The position numbers and the translations under genes are program-made. DNA of 64,000 nucleotides from positions 62,001 through 126,000 of the forward strand of contig NZ_JADEWI010000013.1 in NCBI RefSeq assembly GCF_015207705.1, written 5' to 3'. The notes under the pieces were generated by a model, which made no database searches, was not told the DNA's origin, and saw only the letters and a list, made by a program, of their open reading frames with translations. How positions within the stretch are numbered: position 1 is the stretch's first letter; each line of letters starts with the position of its first letter. This DNA comes from Nostoc sp. LEGE 06077 (GTDB lineage: Bacteria; Cyanobacteriota; Cyanobacteriia; Cyanobacteriales; Nostocaceae). This document shows positions 1-7,895 of the stretch, piece after piece.

Positions 1-1
1 A

Positions 2-79
2 ATTAAATTTGCTTTCCCTGAAGAAACTTTGCAGGAAATGAGAAAGAGCTATCGCCTAGAAAAATCATTGCTAAATTAG
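2..79 (+). CDS. C-terminal tail of an unidentified gene entering from the left edge
   Basis: An open frame runs from the window edge to a TAG at 77-79 and encodes about 25 residues, ending in ...SYRLEKSLLN. It is convergent with the S1-domain gene that ends at 104. The composition is protein-like (charged and amphipathic), but the piece is too short to name a family. The whole gene lies outside the window. That it is coding is an inference from frame and composition. Confidence 0.4.
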   Translation: MKFAFPEETLQEMRKSYRLEKSLLN

Positions 80-103
80 GACTGAACGCCCCGCTAATAG
101 CAA

Positions 104-1009
104 TCAGGACTCAGCACTCTTATTCGCTGCACGATGAGCGCGTGCTTCTGCTGAAGCCATCACTTCATCCATATTTTCTAGCATTTCACCAGGGAAATTT
201 TCTAAAATTCTGGTAGAAATTGCGACTCTACCTTTGCCTTCATCCAAGTCAATAATTACAGCTTTAATAGTTTGACCGACTTGAAAGACTTTTTCGAGAG
301 ATTCGATAAATTTTTGGCTGACTTGCTTAATATGCAGCAAAGCACTCATCCCATTTAAATCAACAAATACCCCAAATGGTTTAATGCCAGTTATTTTACC
401 TTCAACTAGCTGACCAATTTCTAACAAACTGAAGTTACTCGAACGAGTAGCTAAACGTTGAGAAAGTACGAGTTTTTTACTGTTGCGGTCTACTTCCAAA
501 AAGCCAGCGGTTAAAGTGTGACCTTTAAGTGCTTCTAAATTATCACGTTCAGCTAAATGCGATCGCGGAATAAACCCCCGCAAAGATTGAAAATCGACAG
601 TGACACCACCTTTATTCACACCTGTTACCCGGACTTGGATTGTCTGGGAACTTTCCTGCATTTGGACCAATTTTTCCCAGATGTGTTGAATTTCTAACTG
701 CCGTCGAGAAAGAGTTACTTGACCTTCTGCATCCTGTTCTCGGATAATCAAAAACTCTAATTCTTCTTGCAACGGCAGTACCTCCGATAAATCGGTTACT
801 GCTCTCAAAGAAGCCTCATCGCGGGGAATATACGCAGATGCCTTACCACCAATATCGACGTACGCGCCATCGGGGTCAAGTTGGAACACTTTACCGTGAA
901 CCACCTGCCCTTTTTGAAACTGGTAGTCGTGTTTTTCGAGTGCTTGGGCAAAATCGTCCATTGTAAAAGACGAATTGGCTTTTTGAGATAGATTCGATTC
1001 GGAATTCAT
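104..1009 (-). CDS. S1 RNA-binding domain protein, ribosomal protein S1 homologue
   Basis: The 301-residue protein contains three S1 (OB-fold) repeats, at about residues 32-106, 118-188 and 197-270. The third is the most canonical, with the pattern GQLVEGKITGIKPFGVFVDL. The repeat number and length fit the short cyanobacterial/plastid S1 proteins (Rps1a/Rps1b type) rather than the six-repeat E. coli S1. Such proteins bind mRNA on the 30S subunit and help translation initiation. The tail is Ala/Glu/Arg-rich and may be disordered. The gene appears monocistronic, with a 119-base gap to its upstream neighbour. Which S1 paralogue it is cannot be settled here. Confidence 0.85.
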   Translation of the reverse strand: MNSESNLSQKANSSFTMDDFAQALEKHDYQFQKGQVVHGKVFQLDPDGAYVDIGGKASAYIPRDEASLRAVTDLSEVLPLQEELEFLIIREQDAEGQVTLSRRQLEIQHIWEKLVQMQESSQTIQVRVTGVNKGGVTVDFQSLRGFIPRSHLAERDNLEALKGHTLTAGFLEVDRNSKKLVLSQRLATRSSNFSLLEIGQLVEGKITGIKPFGVFVDLNGMSALLHIKQVSQKFIESLEKVFQVGQTIKAVIIDLDEGKGRVAISTRILENFPGEMLENMDEVMASAEARAHRAANKSAES

Positions 1010-1128
1010 GACTAATGAAAATTAATTGTTATTTAACTAACACCACTGGATTTTTTAGATAGTCATCTGTCATTGGTCATGGGGTATTACTAATGACCAA
1101 TGACCAATGACCCAGGACTAATCAGGTT

Positions 1129-1872
1129 TCAGTTCAATTGACTAAACAATTGTTTTACCTCAACCCAAGCATCCGCAGCAGCCTTTGGATTATAGCTGGC
1201 ACGACGATCGCAAAAAAATCCGTGGTCAGCTCCATCGTAGCGGAAGACACGATGAGGAATTTTGTATTTTTCTAACTCTGCTTCAATTTCCTCTGTTTGT
1301 GCTGCGGGAATACTTGCATCTTCCATCCCAAAAAAGGCGTAAATTATGCCGGGAATTTGGGGAGTAAGCGTTAAAGTAGCAGCACCGCCGCCCGGTGTGT
1401 TGCTCGTAATTCTAGCACCGTAGAAAGATGCGGTGACTTTAATATCTGGTAAAGTGGCAGCAAGATAAGCGACATGACCGCCAAAACAGAAGCCAATACA
1501 ACCAATGGCATTCGGTTTGATTTGGGGTAGAGCTTTGAGATAATCAATGGCTGATTGAATATCGCTGAGTAATTCTGGTGCTGTAGTTTGCTCCCAAGCG
1601 TATTTTCTGCCAACTTCAATATCTGCTGGGGTGTACCCAGCCTCAAAACCGGGAGCGAACCGATCAAATATTGCAGGTGCGATCGCTACATACCCTAGCT
1701 TGGCAATTCGCTCTGTTACATCTCGAATATGGCTATTAACACCAAAAATTTCCTGTAACACAATAATTCCTGGGTAAGTACCGGGTTCTTCCGGTTGTGC
1801 TAAATAAGCCGATATTTGCAGATTATTTTCTAAAAGCTTAACCCATGAGGTGCCTATTGCTAGTTCTGTCAT
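1129..1872 (-). CDS. Dienelactone hydrolase family protein
   Basis: This is a 247-residue alpha/beta hydrolase of the dienelactone hydrolase (DLH) family. The nucleophile is Cys129 in the elbow GFCFGGH. The acid is Asp185 (GMEDASIP) and the base is His217 (DGADHGFF). Glu41 (LQEIFG) matches the glutamate that activates the DLH cysteine. The length is normal for the family and there is no signal peptide, so it is cytosolic. The DLH prototype opens dienelactone rings in chloroaromatic degradation, but most bacterial members act on unknown esters or lactones, so the substrate is open. The gene stands alone between the S1 gene and a broken Uma2 gene. Confidence 0.88.
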   Translation of the reverse strand: MTELAIGTSWVKLLENNLQISAYLAQPEEPGTYPGIIVLQEIFGVNSHIRDVTERIAKLGYVAIAPAIFDRFAPGFEAGYTPADIEVGRKYAWEQTTAPELLSDIQSAIDYLKALPQIKPNAIGCIGFCFGGHVAYLAATLPDIKVTASFYGARITSNTPGGGAATLTLTPQIPGIIYAFFGMEDASIPAAQTEEIEAELEKYKIPHRVFRYDGADHGFFCDRRASYNPKAAADAWVEVKQLFSQLN

Positions 1873-1980
1873 AGTTATTTCTACTAATGTTGCTCGGTGA
1901 TTTGATCTAACTATGCCAGTATGTTTAGGCTATTCCTCACAATTAATCAACTACTAAAGTAAATAGAACTTACGCAAAAA

Positions 1981-2226
1981 AACGGAAAATTAAGATACCA
2001 ACCAATAGACCCAAATTCGCAAGGTTTATTGTGGAGTCAGCAGCTTGAGTTATATTTGGGTGTTTATCAAGAAAAATTACGGTTTTACACTCCTGAAGAA
2101 CAACTAGTTCCGACACCAGAAGAAGTTGCTCAACAGGAGTGAGAACGTGCTGAACAAGCACAACAACGTAGCGATCGCCTAGCGGCAAAACTGCGAGAAT
2201 TAAATATTGATCCAGATGCTATTTAG
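1981..2226 (+). pseudogene. Remnant of a Uma2-family endonuclease gene (3' part, internal stop)
   Basis: Read on the plus strand, this stretch encodes the typical C-terminal part of a cyanobacterial Uma2/DUF820 protein: NGKLRYQPIDPNSQGLLWSQ, then a YLGVYQEKLRF segment and a PTPEEVAQQE helix. An in-frame TGA at 2140-2142 interrupts it. The same frame then resumes as a charged coiled tail and ends with NIDPDAI at TAG 2224-2226, as in intact relatives. No start or nuclease core lies upstream, so this is a truncated pseudogene. A motif acttacgcaaaaa lies just before the surviving part (1968-1980) and may be the edge of a mobile-element scar. Confidence 0.75.
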
Positions 2227-2232
2227 CAGCTA

Positions 2233-2448
2233 CTAATCTTCCGGTAGTACCCATTTTGGCGGTTCCATCATTTTTTTCCGCCTACGTTCTTCAGCCATCG
2301 CCAGCATTTCGTCCAAAGAAGTCTCTTGGATGAATTGTGATGCGGCTTCTCTAAACTCGATATTGGGACATTTATCGCCTAAAACGCAACCTCTAACGCA
2401 GGCTTCCGCACAGTTAATTTTCGGCTCCACAGTCAATTCCTCTCTCAT
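2233..2448 (-). CDS. Small four-cysteine conserved hypothetical protein
   Basis: This is a 71-residue protein with four clustered cysteines at residues 13, 17, 21 and 27 (C-x3-C-x3-C-x5-C), followed by a charged helix rich in Glu/Arg/Lys and a PPKW end. The cysteine spacing suggests a metal or iron-sulfur site, but that is an inference. There is no signal peptide or membrane segment. A good coding frame with a clear stop separates it from the Uma2 remnant. I do not recognise a named family. Its position on the same strand as the small membrane protein and def may be a loose operon, with a gap of about 180 bases. Confidence 0.65.
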   Translation of the reverse strand: MREELTVEPKINCAEACVRGCVLGDKCPNIEFREAASQFIQETSLDEMLAMAEERRRKKMMEPPKWVLPED

Positions 2449-2627
2449 TAGGGTGTTTTCTTCCCCCCAAGATAAATTTTACCTGCTTAGTTGAAAAGTT
2501 TTGAGTGCTGAGTTACCGAAGTTTAGAACAGAGACTAGAGGCTGGGGAGTTGCAATCTCGAAAAATAAAAGGTAAAAGGGTGAACTTTTGTTTTTGTCAT
2601 CCTTTTACCTTTTTATATACCTGATGC

Positions 2628-2831
2628 TTATTTAATGTTAGCCCTTGCGTCCCTCACTGCGGCAATAAAAAATAATCCTGTCAGAGGAATACTTAATCCT
2701 AGGATAATTGCAGTGGTTTGGAAGCCTAAATCCGGTTGTCCATAACTGAGTTCAAACACCGAACCGACAGCGGCGATCGCTGTTACACAAGATGCACCGA
2801 GAAACAAACCGCTTTTTGGAGTTAAATACAC
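2628..2831 (-). CDS. Small two-helix membrane protein
   Basis: This 67-residue protein has two hydrophobic segments, at about residues 7-28 and 38-60, joined by a short polar loop (ELSYGQPDLG). It ends in a basic tail (RDARANIK). It begins 11 bases after the stop of def, so the two are very likely cotranscribed. No catalytic motif is visible. The topology suggests a two-pass inner or thylakoid membrane protein of unknown function. Confidence 0.65.
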   Translation of the reverse strand: MYLTPKSGLFLGASCVTAIAAVGSVFELSYGQPDLGFQTTAIILGLSIPLTGLFFIAAVRDARANIK

Positions 2832-2841
2832 TACTAGCCCC

Positions 2842-3405
2842 CTATGCTACTGGTTTCACCGCTTGATACGAGAAGCCATTTTTAGATAACTCCTGTGCCA
2901 AAGTCAAGGAATTCTCTACCCGGTCTACAAATACTACACCGTTGAGGTGATCCATCTCATGTTGAATGCAGCGTCCGAGTAAATCCGTAGCTTTTAATGT
3001 CTGGGGACGGCCATATTCATCTTTGTACGCAATTTCTACTACTTCTGGACGCTTCACATCCAGATAAACGTTGGGAATGCTCAAACATCCTTCTTGAGCG
3101 ACGCAGATTTCTTGGCTTACCTGTTTAATTGTGGGATTAATCAGTACTAGTGGTGGATTGTCTGGGTTATCTGGTTCGCAATCTATAACAATGAGTTGTT
3201 TATGAATTCCTACCTGGGGCGCAGCCAAACCAATGCCATCACTGCTGTACATAGTTTGCAACATTTCCCGTACCAGTTGCCGCAGTTCATCATCAATTTT
3301 TGTAATACGTTTTGCAGGTTGACGTAATGCGCGATCGCCCAGATAGTGCAGTTTCAAAGGCGGATTTTTTAACTTTTTTTTCTCAACAGCAATTTCAGAG
3401 GGCAT
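2842..3405 (-). CDS. def: Peptide deformylase
   Basis: This enzyme removes the formyl group from N-formylmethionine of nascent proteins in the cytosol. All three family motifs are present in the 187 residues: GIGLAAPQVG (57-66), EGCLS (105-109, metal ligand Cys107) and QHEMDH (148-153, ligands His149 and His153, catalytic Glu150). The length is typical of bacterial type I deformylases, with an N-terminal extension of about 15 lysine-rich residues. The small two-helix membrane gene follows 11 bases downstream. There is no fmt gene beside it, unlike in many bacteria. Confidence 0.95.
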   Translation of the reverse strand: MPSEIAVEKKKLKNPPLKLHYLGDRALRQPAKRITKIDDELRQLVREMLQTMYSSDGIGLAAPQVGIHKQLIVIDCEPDNPDNPPLVLINPTIKQVSQEICVAQEGCLSIPNVYLDVKRPEVVEIAYKDEYGRPQTLKATDLLGRCIQHEMDHLNGVVFVDRVENSLTLAQELSKNGFSYQAVKPVA

Positions 3406-3642
3406 GATTATTTCAATGGCTCAATTGTGCAAATTCCTACTAACCCAATTCTATCAATCTCAGTTAAACCTCATAATTTTTACTCTAAAACCCACTCATG
3501 AATTACTTAGCGTACCTCTGCACCTACCTCAGCGTAACTTCGCGTTAAAAAAACTCCCTAACGCCTGGGCGGACTTATAGCTGATTGGTTAAAGAAAGTT
3601 GTACATTGCCATCAAGAGCAACTCATAACTAGCAGCTTTAAT

Positions 3643-5157
3643 ATGAACTTCCGTGAAGAGTTTAAATTGCTACTACGCGCCCGTTACCCACTAATTTATA
3701 TTCCCACCTACGAAGAAGAACGAGTCGAAGCAGCCATCCGGGAAGAAGCCACCAATCAAGGTAATCGCCCTGTTTACACTTGGGATTTTGTGGATGGCTA
3801 TCAAGGAAACCCCAATGATGTAGGATTTGGGCGACGTAATCCTTTGCAAGCTTTAGAATTTCTGGAAAAATTACCCGCTTCAGCGCCAGCAGTAGTAATT
3901 TTGCGAGATTACCATCGTTTTTTAGATGATGTAGCGATCGCGCGTAAACTCCGCAACTTCGCCCGAATCCTCAAATCGCAACCGAAAAATATTGTACTGC
4001 TGTCGCCCCGCATTGCTATTCCTGACGATTTAATGGAAGTTTTAACGGTTGTGGAGTTTCCTTTACCCGCCGCGCCGGAAATTAAAACCGAGATAGAACG
4101 TTTACTCCAATCTACAGGTAATTCTCTGGCTGGCAAAGTTGTAGATGATTTGGTGCGCTCTTGTCAAGGGCTTTCCCTGGAACGGATTCGGCGAGTTTTA
4201 TCCAGAGCGATCGCCACTCATGGCGAATTACAACCAGAAGATGTCGATTTAGTCTTGGAAGAAAAGCGTCAAACTATCCGTCAAACCCAAATTCTCGATT
4301 TTTACCCCGCCACCGAGCAAATTTCGGATATCGGCGGTTTGGATAATCTCAAAGATTGGCTATTACGGCGTGGTGGTTCATTTACCGACAGGGCGCGTCA
4401 GTATGGCTTACCCCATCCCCGTGGTTTATTGTTGGTAGGGATTCAAGGAACTGGAAAATCATTAACAGCCAAAGCGATCGCCCATCATTGGCACTTACCT
4501 TTGTTACGCTTAGATGTTGGACGGTTATTTGGTGGTTTAGTTGGTGAATCAGAATCACGCACACGCCAAATGATTCAAGTCGCCGAAGCCCTCGCCCCCT
4601 GCATCTTATGGATTGATGAAATCGACAAAGCCTTTTCTGGTTTGGGTAGCAAAGGTGACGCGGGAACAACGAGCCGGGTATTTGGGACTTTTATTACCTG
4701 GTTAGCCGAGAAAACCTCTCCTGTATTTGTGGTGGCTACAGCTAACGACATTCAAGCCCTACCGCCAGAAATGTTGCGAAAAGGGCGATTAGATGAAATT
4801 TTCTTTGTCGGTTTACCTACCCAAGAAGAAAGAAAAGCCATTTTTAACGTTCATTTATCCCGATTGCGCCCCCATAACTTGAAAAGCTATGACATTGATA
4901 GGTTAGCTTATGAAACACCTGATTTTTCTGGGGCGGAGATTGAGCAAACTTTAATTGAAGCTATGCACATTGGATTTAGCCAAAACCGTGATTTTAATAC
5001 CGATGATATTTTAGAAGCCGCTAGTCAAATCATTCCCTTGGCGCGAACTGCTGTAGAACAAATTCAAAAACTGCAAGAATGGGCTGCGGCGGGAAGAGCG
5101 CGTCTAGCCTCAAAACACAGCCCATTGAGTGACCGTATTCACCGACAATTACAGTAA
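3643..5157 (+). CDS. ycf46: AAA family ATPase, Ycf46 type
   Basis: This is a 504-residue protein with an N-terminal region of about 215 residues, which looks like a degenerate AAA-like domain, and a full AAA module after it. Walker A is GIQGTGKS (266-273) and Walker B is ILWIDE (321-326), followed by the [11 protein letters not shown] stretch and a sensor 1 region (VATANDI) and the arginine-finger-type segment RKGRLDE. Length and layout match Ycf46 of red-algal plastids and cyanobacteria. Work in cyanobacteria links Ycf46 to photosynthesis regulation, particularly CO2 utilisation, but its biochemical target is unclear. It is transcribed alone, with a 237-base upstream gap. Confidence 0.88.
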   Translation: MNFREEFKLLLRARYPLIYIPTYEEERVEAAIREEATNQGNRPVYTWDFVDGYQGNPNDVGFGRRNPLQALEFLEKLPASAPAVVILRDYHRFLDDVAIARKLRNFARILKSQPKNIVLLSPRIAIPDDLMEVLTVVEFPLPAAPEIKTEIERLLQSTGNSLAGKVVDDLVRSCQGLSLERIRRVLSRAIATHGELQPEDVDLVLEEKRQTIRQTQILDFYPATEQISDIGGLDNLKDWLLRRGGSFTDRARQYGLPHPRGLLLVGIQGTGKSLTAKAIAHHWHLPLLRLDVGRLFGGLVGESESRTRQMIQVAEALAPCILWIDEIDKAFSGLGSKGDAGTTSRVFGTFITWLAEKTSPVFVVATANDIQALPPEMLRKGRLDEIFFVGLPTQEERKAIFNVHLSRLRPHNLKSYDIDRLAYETPDFSGAEIEQTLIEAMHIGFSQNRDFNTDDILEAASQIIPLARTAVEQIQKLQEWAAAGRARLASKHSPLSDRIHRQLQ

Positions 5158-5248
5158 TTAGTCCCAAGTCAACAGTCAATAGTCCATTGTCCCAAAAGGA
5201 TGAAGCCTGAACAATTTCATACTTCATCCTTGATACTTCACACTTCAC

Positions 5249-5301
5249 TATTGACTATTGACCATTGACCGTTGACCATTGACTATTGACTATTGACTAT
5301 T
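5249..5301. repeat. Heptamer repeat tract (TTGACTA/TTGACCA type)
   Basis: About seven tandem copies of a heptamer varying between ATTGACT, ATTGACC and GTTGACC run directly up to the next gene. This is the short tandemly repeated sequence type typical of heterocystous cyanobacteria. An inverse-orientation piece (gtcaacagtcaatagtcc) lies at 5166-5183, so the two could pair as a long imperfect hairpin. It is probably non-coding, and its closeness to the SH3 gene start means the tract would be in that gene's leader. Confidence 0.8.
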
Positions 5302-5310
5302 AAACTAACT

Positions 5311-5772
5311 ATGCTTTCTGGTTTACTAAAGTTAATCTTAGGTTTTGTTTTAGCGATCGCTGTTTTATTAGGTACAGGTCTGACAGTGGCGCTTTATTTC
5401 ATCAATCAAACTGCCATCCCACCGACCAAACCTATTTTTGCCAACGATAATCCCTCTTTGAAAAACCAAGCTACTAAAGAAGCCAAAGACGAAACTCCAA
5501 CCGAACCTGAGCCAACTACCACTCCCACCCCAACTCCAACACCTACTAAACAATTACCCCCTGGCGCTTATCCCGGACGTGTTACTTGGTCTGAAGGGCT
5601 AAGTTTACGTGCAGAACCGAATCAGGAAGCAGAAAAAGTAGGAGGAGTAACTTTCAATCAAAAAATCACAGTTTTGGAAGAAAACCCAGATAAAACTTGG
5701 GTTAAGATTCGCCCAGAAGATAGCGAGCAAGAAGGTTGGGTAAAAATTGGCAACATTGAACGTGTTAACTGA
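5311..5772 (+). CDS. Membrane-anchored SH3-domain protein
   Basis: This is a protein of about 153 residues. An N-terminal hydrophobic segment of about 25 residues acts as a signal anchor. It is followed by a charged, then Pro/Thr-rich linker (a run of TPTPTP) and a C-terminal bacterial SH3 domain (GLSLRAEPNQEAEKVGGV through EGWVKIGNIE). I chose the ATG at 5311 over an upstream TTG at 5293 because the TTG lies inside the heptamer repeat tract. Bacterial SH3 domains of this kind usually sit in the periplasm and bind peptidoglycan or its peptides. The next gene also has cell-wall-binding repeats, so a cell-envelope role is a reasonable inference. Confidence 0.75.
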   Translation: MLSGLLKLILGFVLAIAVLLGTGLTVALYFINQTAIPPTKPIFANDNPSLKNQATKEAKDETPTEPEPTTTPTPTPTPTKQLPPGAYPGRVTWSEGLSLRAEPNQEAEKVGGVTFNQKITVLEENPDKTWVKIRPEDSEQEGWVKIGNIERVN

Positions 5773-6081
5773 AGTTTGAAGTCTGCAACCTATTCCTTAC
5801 CCCTAAACTTCATATTTTTTTAGCAAAAGCCACAATTACTGTCTATGAAAAGTGGTATATTTTTATATACAGATACTAGTGTAATTAGCAGTAAAAAATT
5901 ATAATCTCTACTTACTTCCAATTCCAACTAATTTAAAATCAAAATTTTAGCCTCTTACCGAAAAATCTTTTGCACGTTGTGATGTTAACAAATAGTACAA
6001 CCTATAAAACTCGATAACAAGTTAGTCAAAAAACTCTTTTACTCAGGGAATTGTCATCAGCCAACAACTTGGTAAAAAATC
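5773..6081. other. Intergenic region upstream of the peptidoglycan-binding protein
   Basis: This is an AT-rich gap with no convincing reading frame. A perfect small palindrome, GTATAT-TTTT-ATATAC, lies at 5855-5870. It could act as a terminator for the SH3 gene or as a regulatory element. No clear promoter pair was recognised. Confidence 0.4.
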
Positions 6082-7596
6082 ATGGAAGCCATTGGTTATC
6101 TTCATGTCGCCTCAGCCTACGAAGCATCGGAAAACATTGAAATTGTACCGCTCAAATTAGAATTCAAATTTTTGCATTGGACTAAACTGTCTAGCCCAGT
6201 AGCCATGCGTCTTTTATCTGTAGCACTGAGTATCGGAATTTTAAATGTAGCTGACCAAACGTTAGCACTCCAGCAAATCGGGAGTCGTGGAACAGAAGTC
6301 ACAAATATTCAGAAGTGCTTAAAAAATTTAGGTTATTTTACTAGCCCCATAACTGGTAAATTTGCGAGTTTAACTCAGCAAGCAGTAATTGGCTTTCAAA
6401 AAGCTAAAGGATTAGCTGTTGATGGAATTGTTGGTGCGAAAACTCAACAAGCTTTGCAACAATCATGCCCAAGCCAAATCAAGGGTGAAAGTAGCAATGG
6501 TCAATTACGAGTTAGGAGTAAAGGTCAAGCCGTTTCCCAGTTGCAACAAAATCTGCGCCAGTTAGGCTATTTTAACGGCCCCAAAACTGGATATTTTGGT
6601 TCGCAAACTCGCCAAGCACTCATCCGCTTTCAGCAAGCGTCTCAAATCCCCGCCAATGGGGTTCTAGATAGTCGCACAGCCCAAGCACTACAAAGTAATT
6701 TAAGTGTAGGTGGAGAATATCCCCTCCTTTCGGAAGGTAGCAATGGCCCAGCGGTGACAAAATTACAACAGCGTTTGCGGGATTTAGGCTACTTCAAGAT
6801 GAATCCTACTGGGAATTTTAGAAGCGTCACGAAAAATGCCGTAATTGCTTTTCAACGCAAAGCAGGCTTACCAGCAACTGGGGTTGCTAATGCCCAAACT
6901 TGGGATGCACTATATAATTCTGCTCAGGTACCAGGCAACACCAATACTGGGACTCAGCAAGTTAGAGATGTACAACAACTGCTACAAGATTTAGGGTACT
7001 ATAACGGCGCTCCTACAGGTACTGTCGGCACTCTCACAAGAGATGCGATCGCCCAATTTCAACGGGACAAGGGACTAACCGCTGATGGCATTGTTGATGC
7101 CCAACTTGTGAAAGCCGTGCGCCAAGCCTGGGAAGCGAGATATTCTAATCAACCCACAAGAACAGTTCTCGCCACGGGTGCAAAAGGCGAGAATGTCAAG
7201 GCAGTTCAAGAGCGTTTGTCGCAGTTAGGTTACTTTAACCGCTCTTTGGATGGAGTTTTTGGTGAATATACGAAAAATTCTGTCTTAGAATTCCAAAAAG
7301 ATTATCGCTTAAATCCCACTGGGAAAGTTGATGGGCAAACTTGGCAAGCATTAGGCTTTGAGAATTCTGTGGCGACAAATCGTCCTGTGAGTAACCGTTA
7401 TTATGTGGCGGCAGTGCCAATGCAAAATAGCGATACACTCAACAAAGTACGGCTCTTTGTCCCCAATGCTTTTCCAGATATGTCTATGTCAGGAAATTAC
7501 GTGAATGCTGGGGCATTTAGCGATCGCTCCGTTGCCGAAAATCTCACAAAAATGCTACGCGCCAAAGGTTTAAATGCTAAAGTGCAATTTCTTTAA
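6082..7596 (+). CDS. Multi-repeat peptidoglycan-binding protein with C-terminal SPOR-like domain
   Basis: The 504 residues begin with a cytosolic leader and one hydrophobic segment (about 38-62). Five PG_binding_1 repeats follow, recognisable by L-x2-LGY[FY]-x-G/TG...FQ...G-x-VD/G-x-T cores, at about 66-128, 145-204, 218-278, 290-350 and 366-428. The last 60 residues (YYVAAVPMQN... GAFSDRSVAENLTKMLRAKG) look like a SPOR domain, which binds denuded glycan strands at septa. No catalytic domain is visible, so the protein probably anchors or senses peptidoglycan at the envelope or division site. The N-terminal form (MEAIGYLH...) resembles a cyanobacterial family with the same leader, which supports this start. 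Confidence 0.85.
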   Translation: MEAIGYLHVASAYEASENIEIVPLKLEFKFLHWTKLSSPVAMRLLSVALSIGILNVADQTLALQQIGSRGTEVTNIQKCLKNLGYFTSPITGKFASLTQQAVIGFQKAKGLAVDGIVGAKTQQALQQSCPSQIKGESSNGQLRVRSKGQAVSQLQQNLRQLGYFNGPKTGYFGSQTRQALIRFQQASQIPANGVLDSRTAQALQSNLSVGGEYPLLSEGSNGPAVTKLQQRLRDLGYFKMNPTGNFRSVTKNAVIAFQRKAGLPATGVANAQTWDALYNSAQVPGNTNTGTQQVRDVQQLLQDLGYYNGAPTGTVGTLTRDAIAQFQRDKGLTADGIVDAQLVKAVRQAWEARYSNQPTRTVLATGAKGENVKAVQERLSQLGYFNRSLDGVFGEYTKNSVLEFQKDYRLNPTGKVDGQTWQALGFENSVATNRPVSNRYYVAAVPMQNSDTLNKVRLFVPNAFPDMSMSGNYVNAGAFSDRSVAENLTKMLRAKGLNAKVQFL

Positions 7597-7646
7597 CATT
7601 TCGCTAGTCTAGTATCTAGGCTGTCAGATCAAATACCAGCAAAAGA

Positions 7647-7844
7647 ATGCCAGATTCAGCATTTATTATCTTTATTGTCTTTGGCTTTGTTTGGATAGCG
7701 ATGGGAGCAATTGCTGTCATCGCACTATTCAAATCGGAAGGCCAAAAAATTCGCTTTGATAAATGGGGGCTACTTGTAACTATCCCGATTATCGTCCCAA
7801 TTGTGATTGTTTTGTTATATCAAGTAATTAGACCATTAATTTAG
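7647..7844 (+). CDS. Small two-helix membrane protein
   Basis: This 65-residue protein has hydrophobic segments at about 5-27 and 43-62 and a short basic loop (KSEGQKIRFDKWG) between them. That predicts a hairpin in the membrane with the loop in the cytosol. Its TAG stop lies inside a perfect stem-loop at 7840-7870. No family is recognised. It is 50 bases downstream of the peptidoglycan-binding gene and may be cotranscribed with it. Confidence 0.6.
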   Translation: MPDSAFIIFIVFGFVWIAMGAIAVIALFKSEGQKIRFDKWGLLVTIPIIVPIVIVLLYQVIRPLI

Positions 7845-7870
7845 AGACGTTGCGATACAACGTCTCTAAA
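7840..7870. terminator. Perfect 13-bp stem-loop between convergent genes
   Basis: TTTAGAGACGTTG (7840-7852), a five-base loop, and its exact reverse complement (7858-7870) form a strong hairpin. It lies between the plus-strand small membrane gene and the minus-strand RNase J gene (stop at 7896), so it suits a bidirectional terminator. The core 'agagacgttg...caacgtctct' is also a familiar interspersed palindrome in Nostoc-type genomes, so it may have arrived as a repeat and been co-opted. Confidence 0.7.
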
Positions 7871-7895
7871 TTATTTACTCAGCACTCAGCACTCC

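Noticed and set aside
1970-2188. 72-residue minus-strand frame
   Set aside because: It is the shadow of the plus-strand Uma2 remnant, whose sequence matches the family.
5160-5301. Heptamer repeats considered as a CRISPR array
   Set aside because: The units are 7 bases and directly adjoining, without spacers, as in tandem repeats of heterocystous cyanobacteria.
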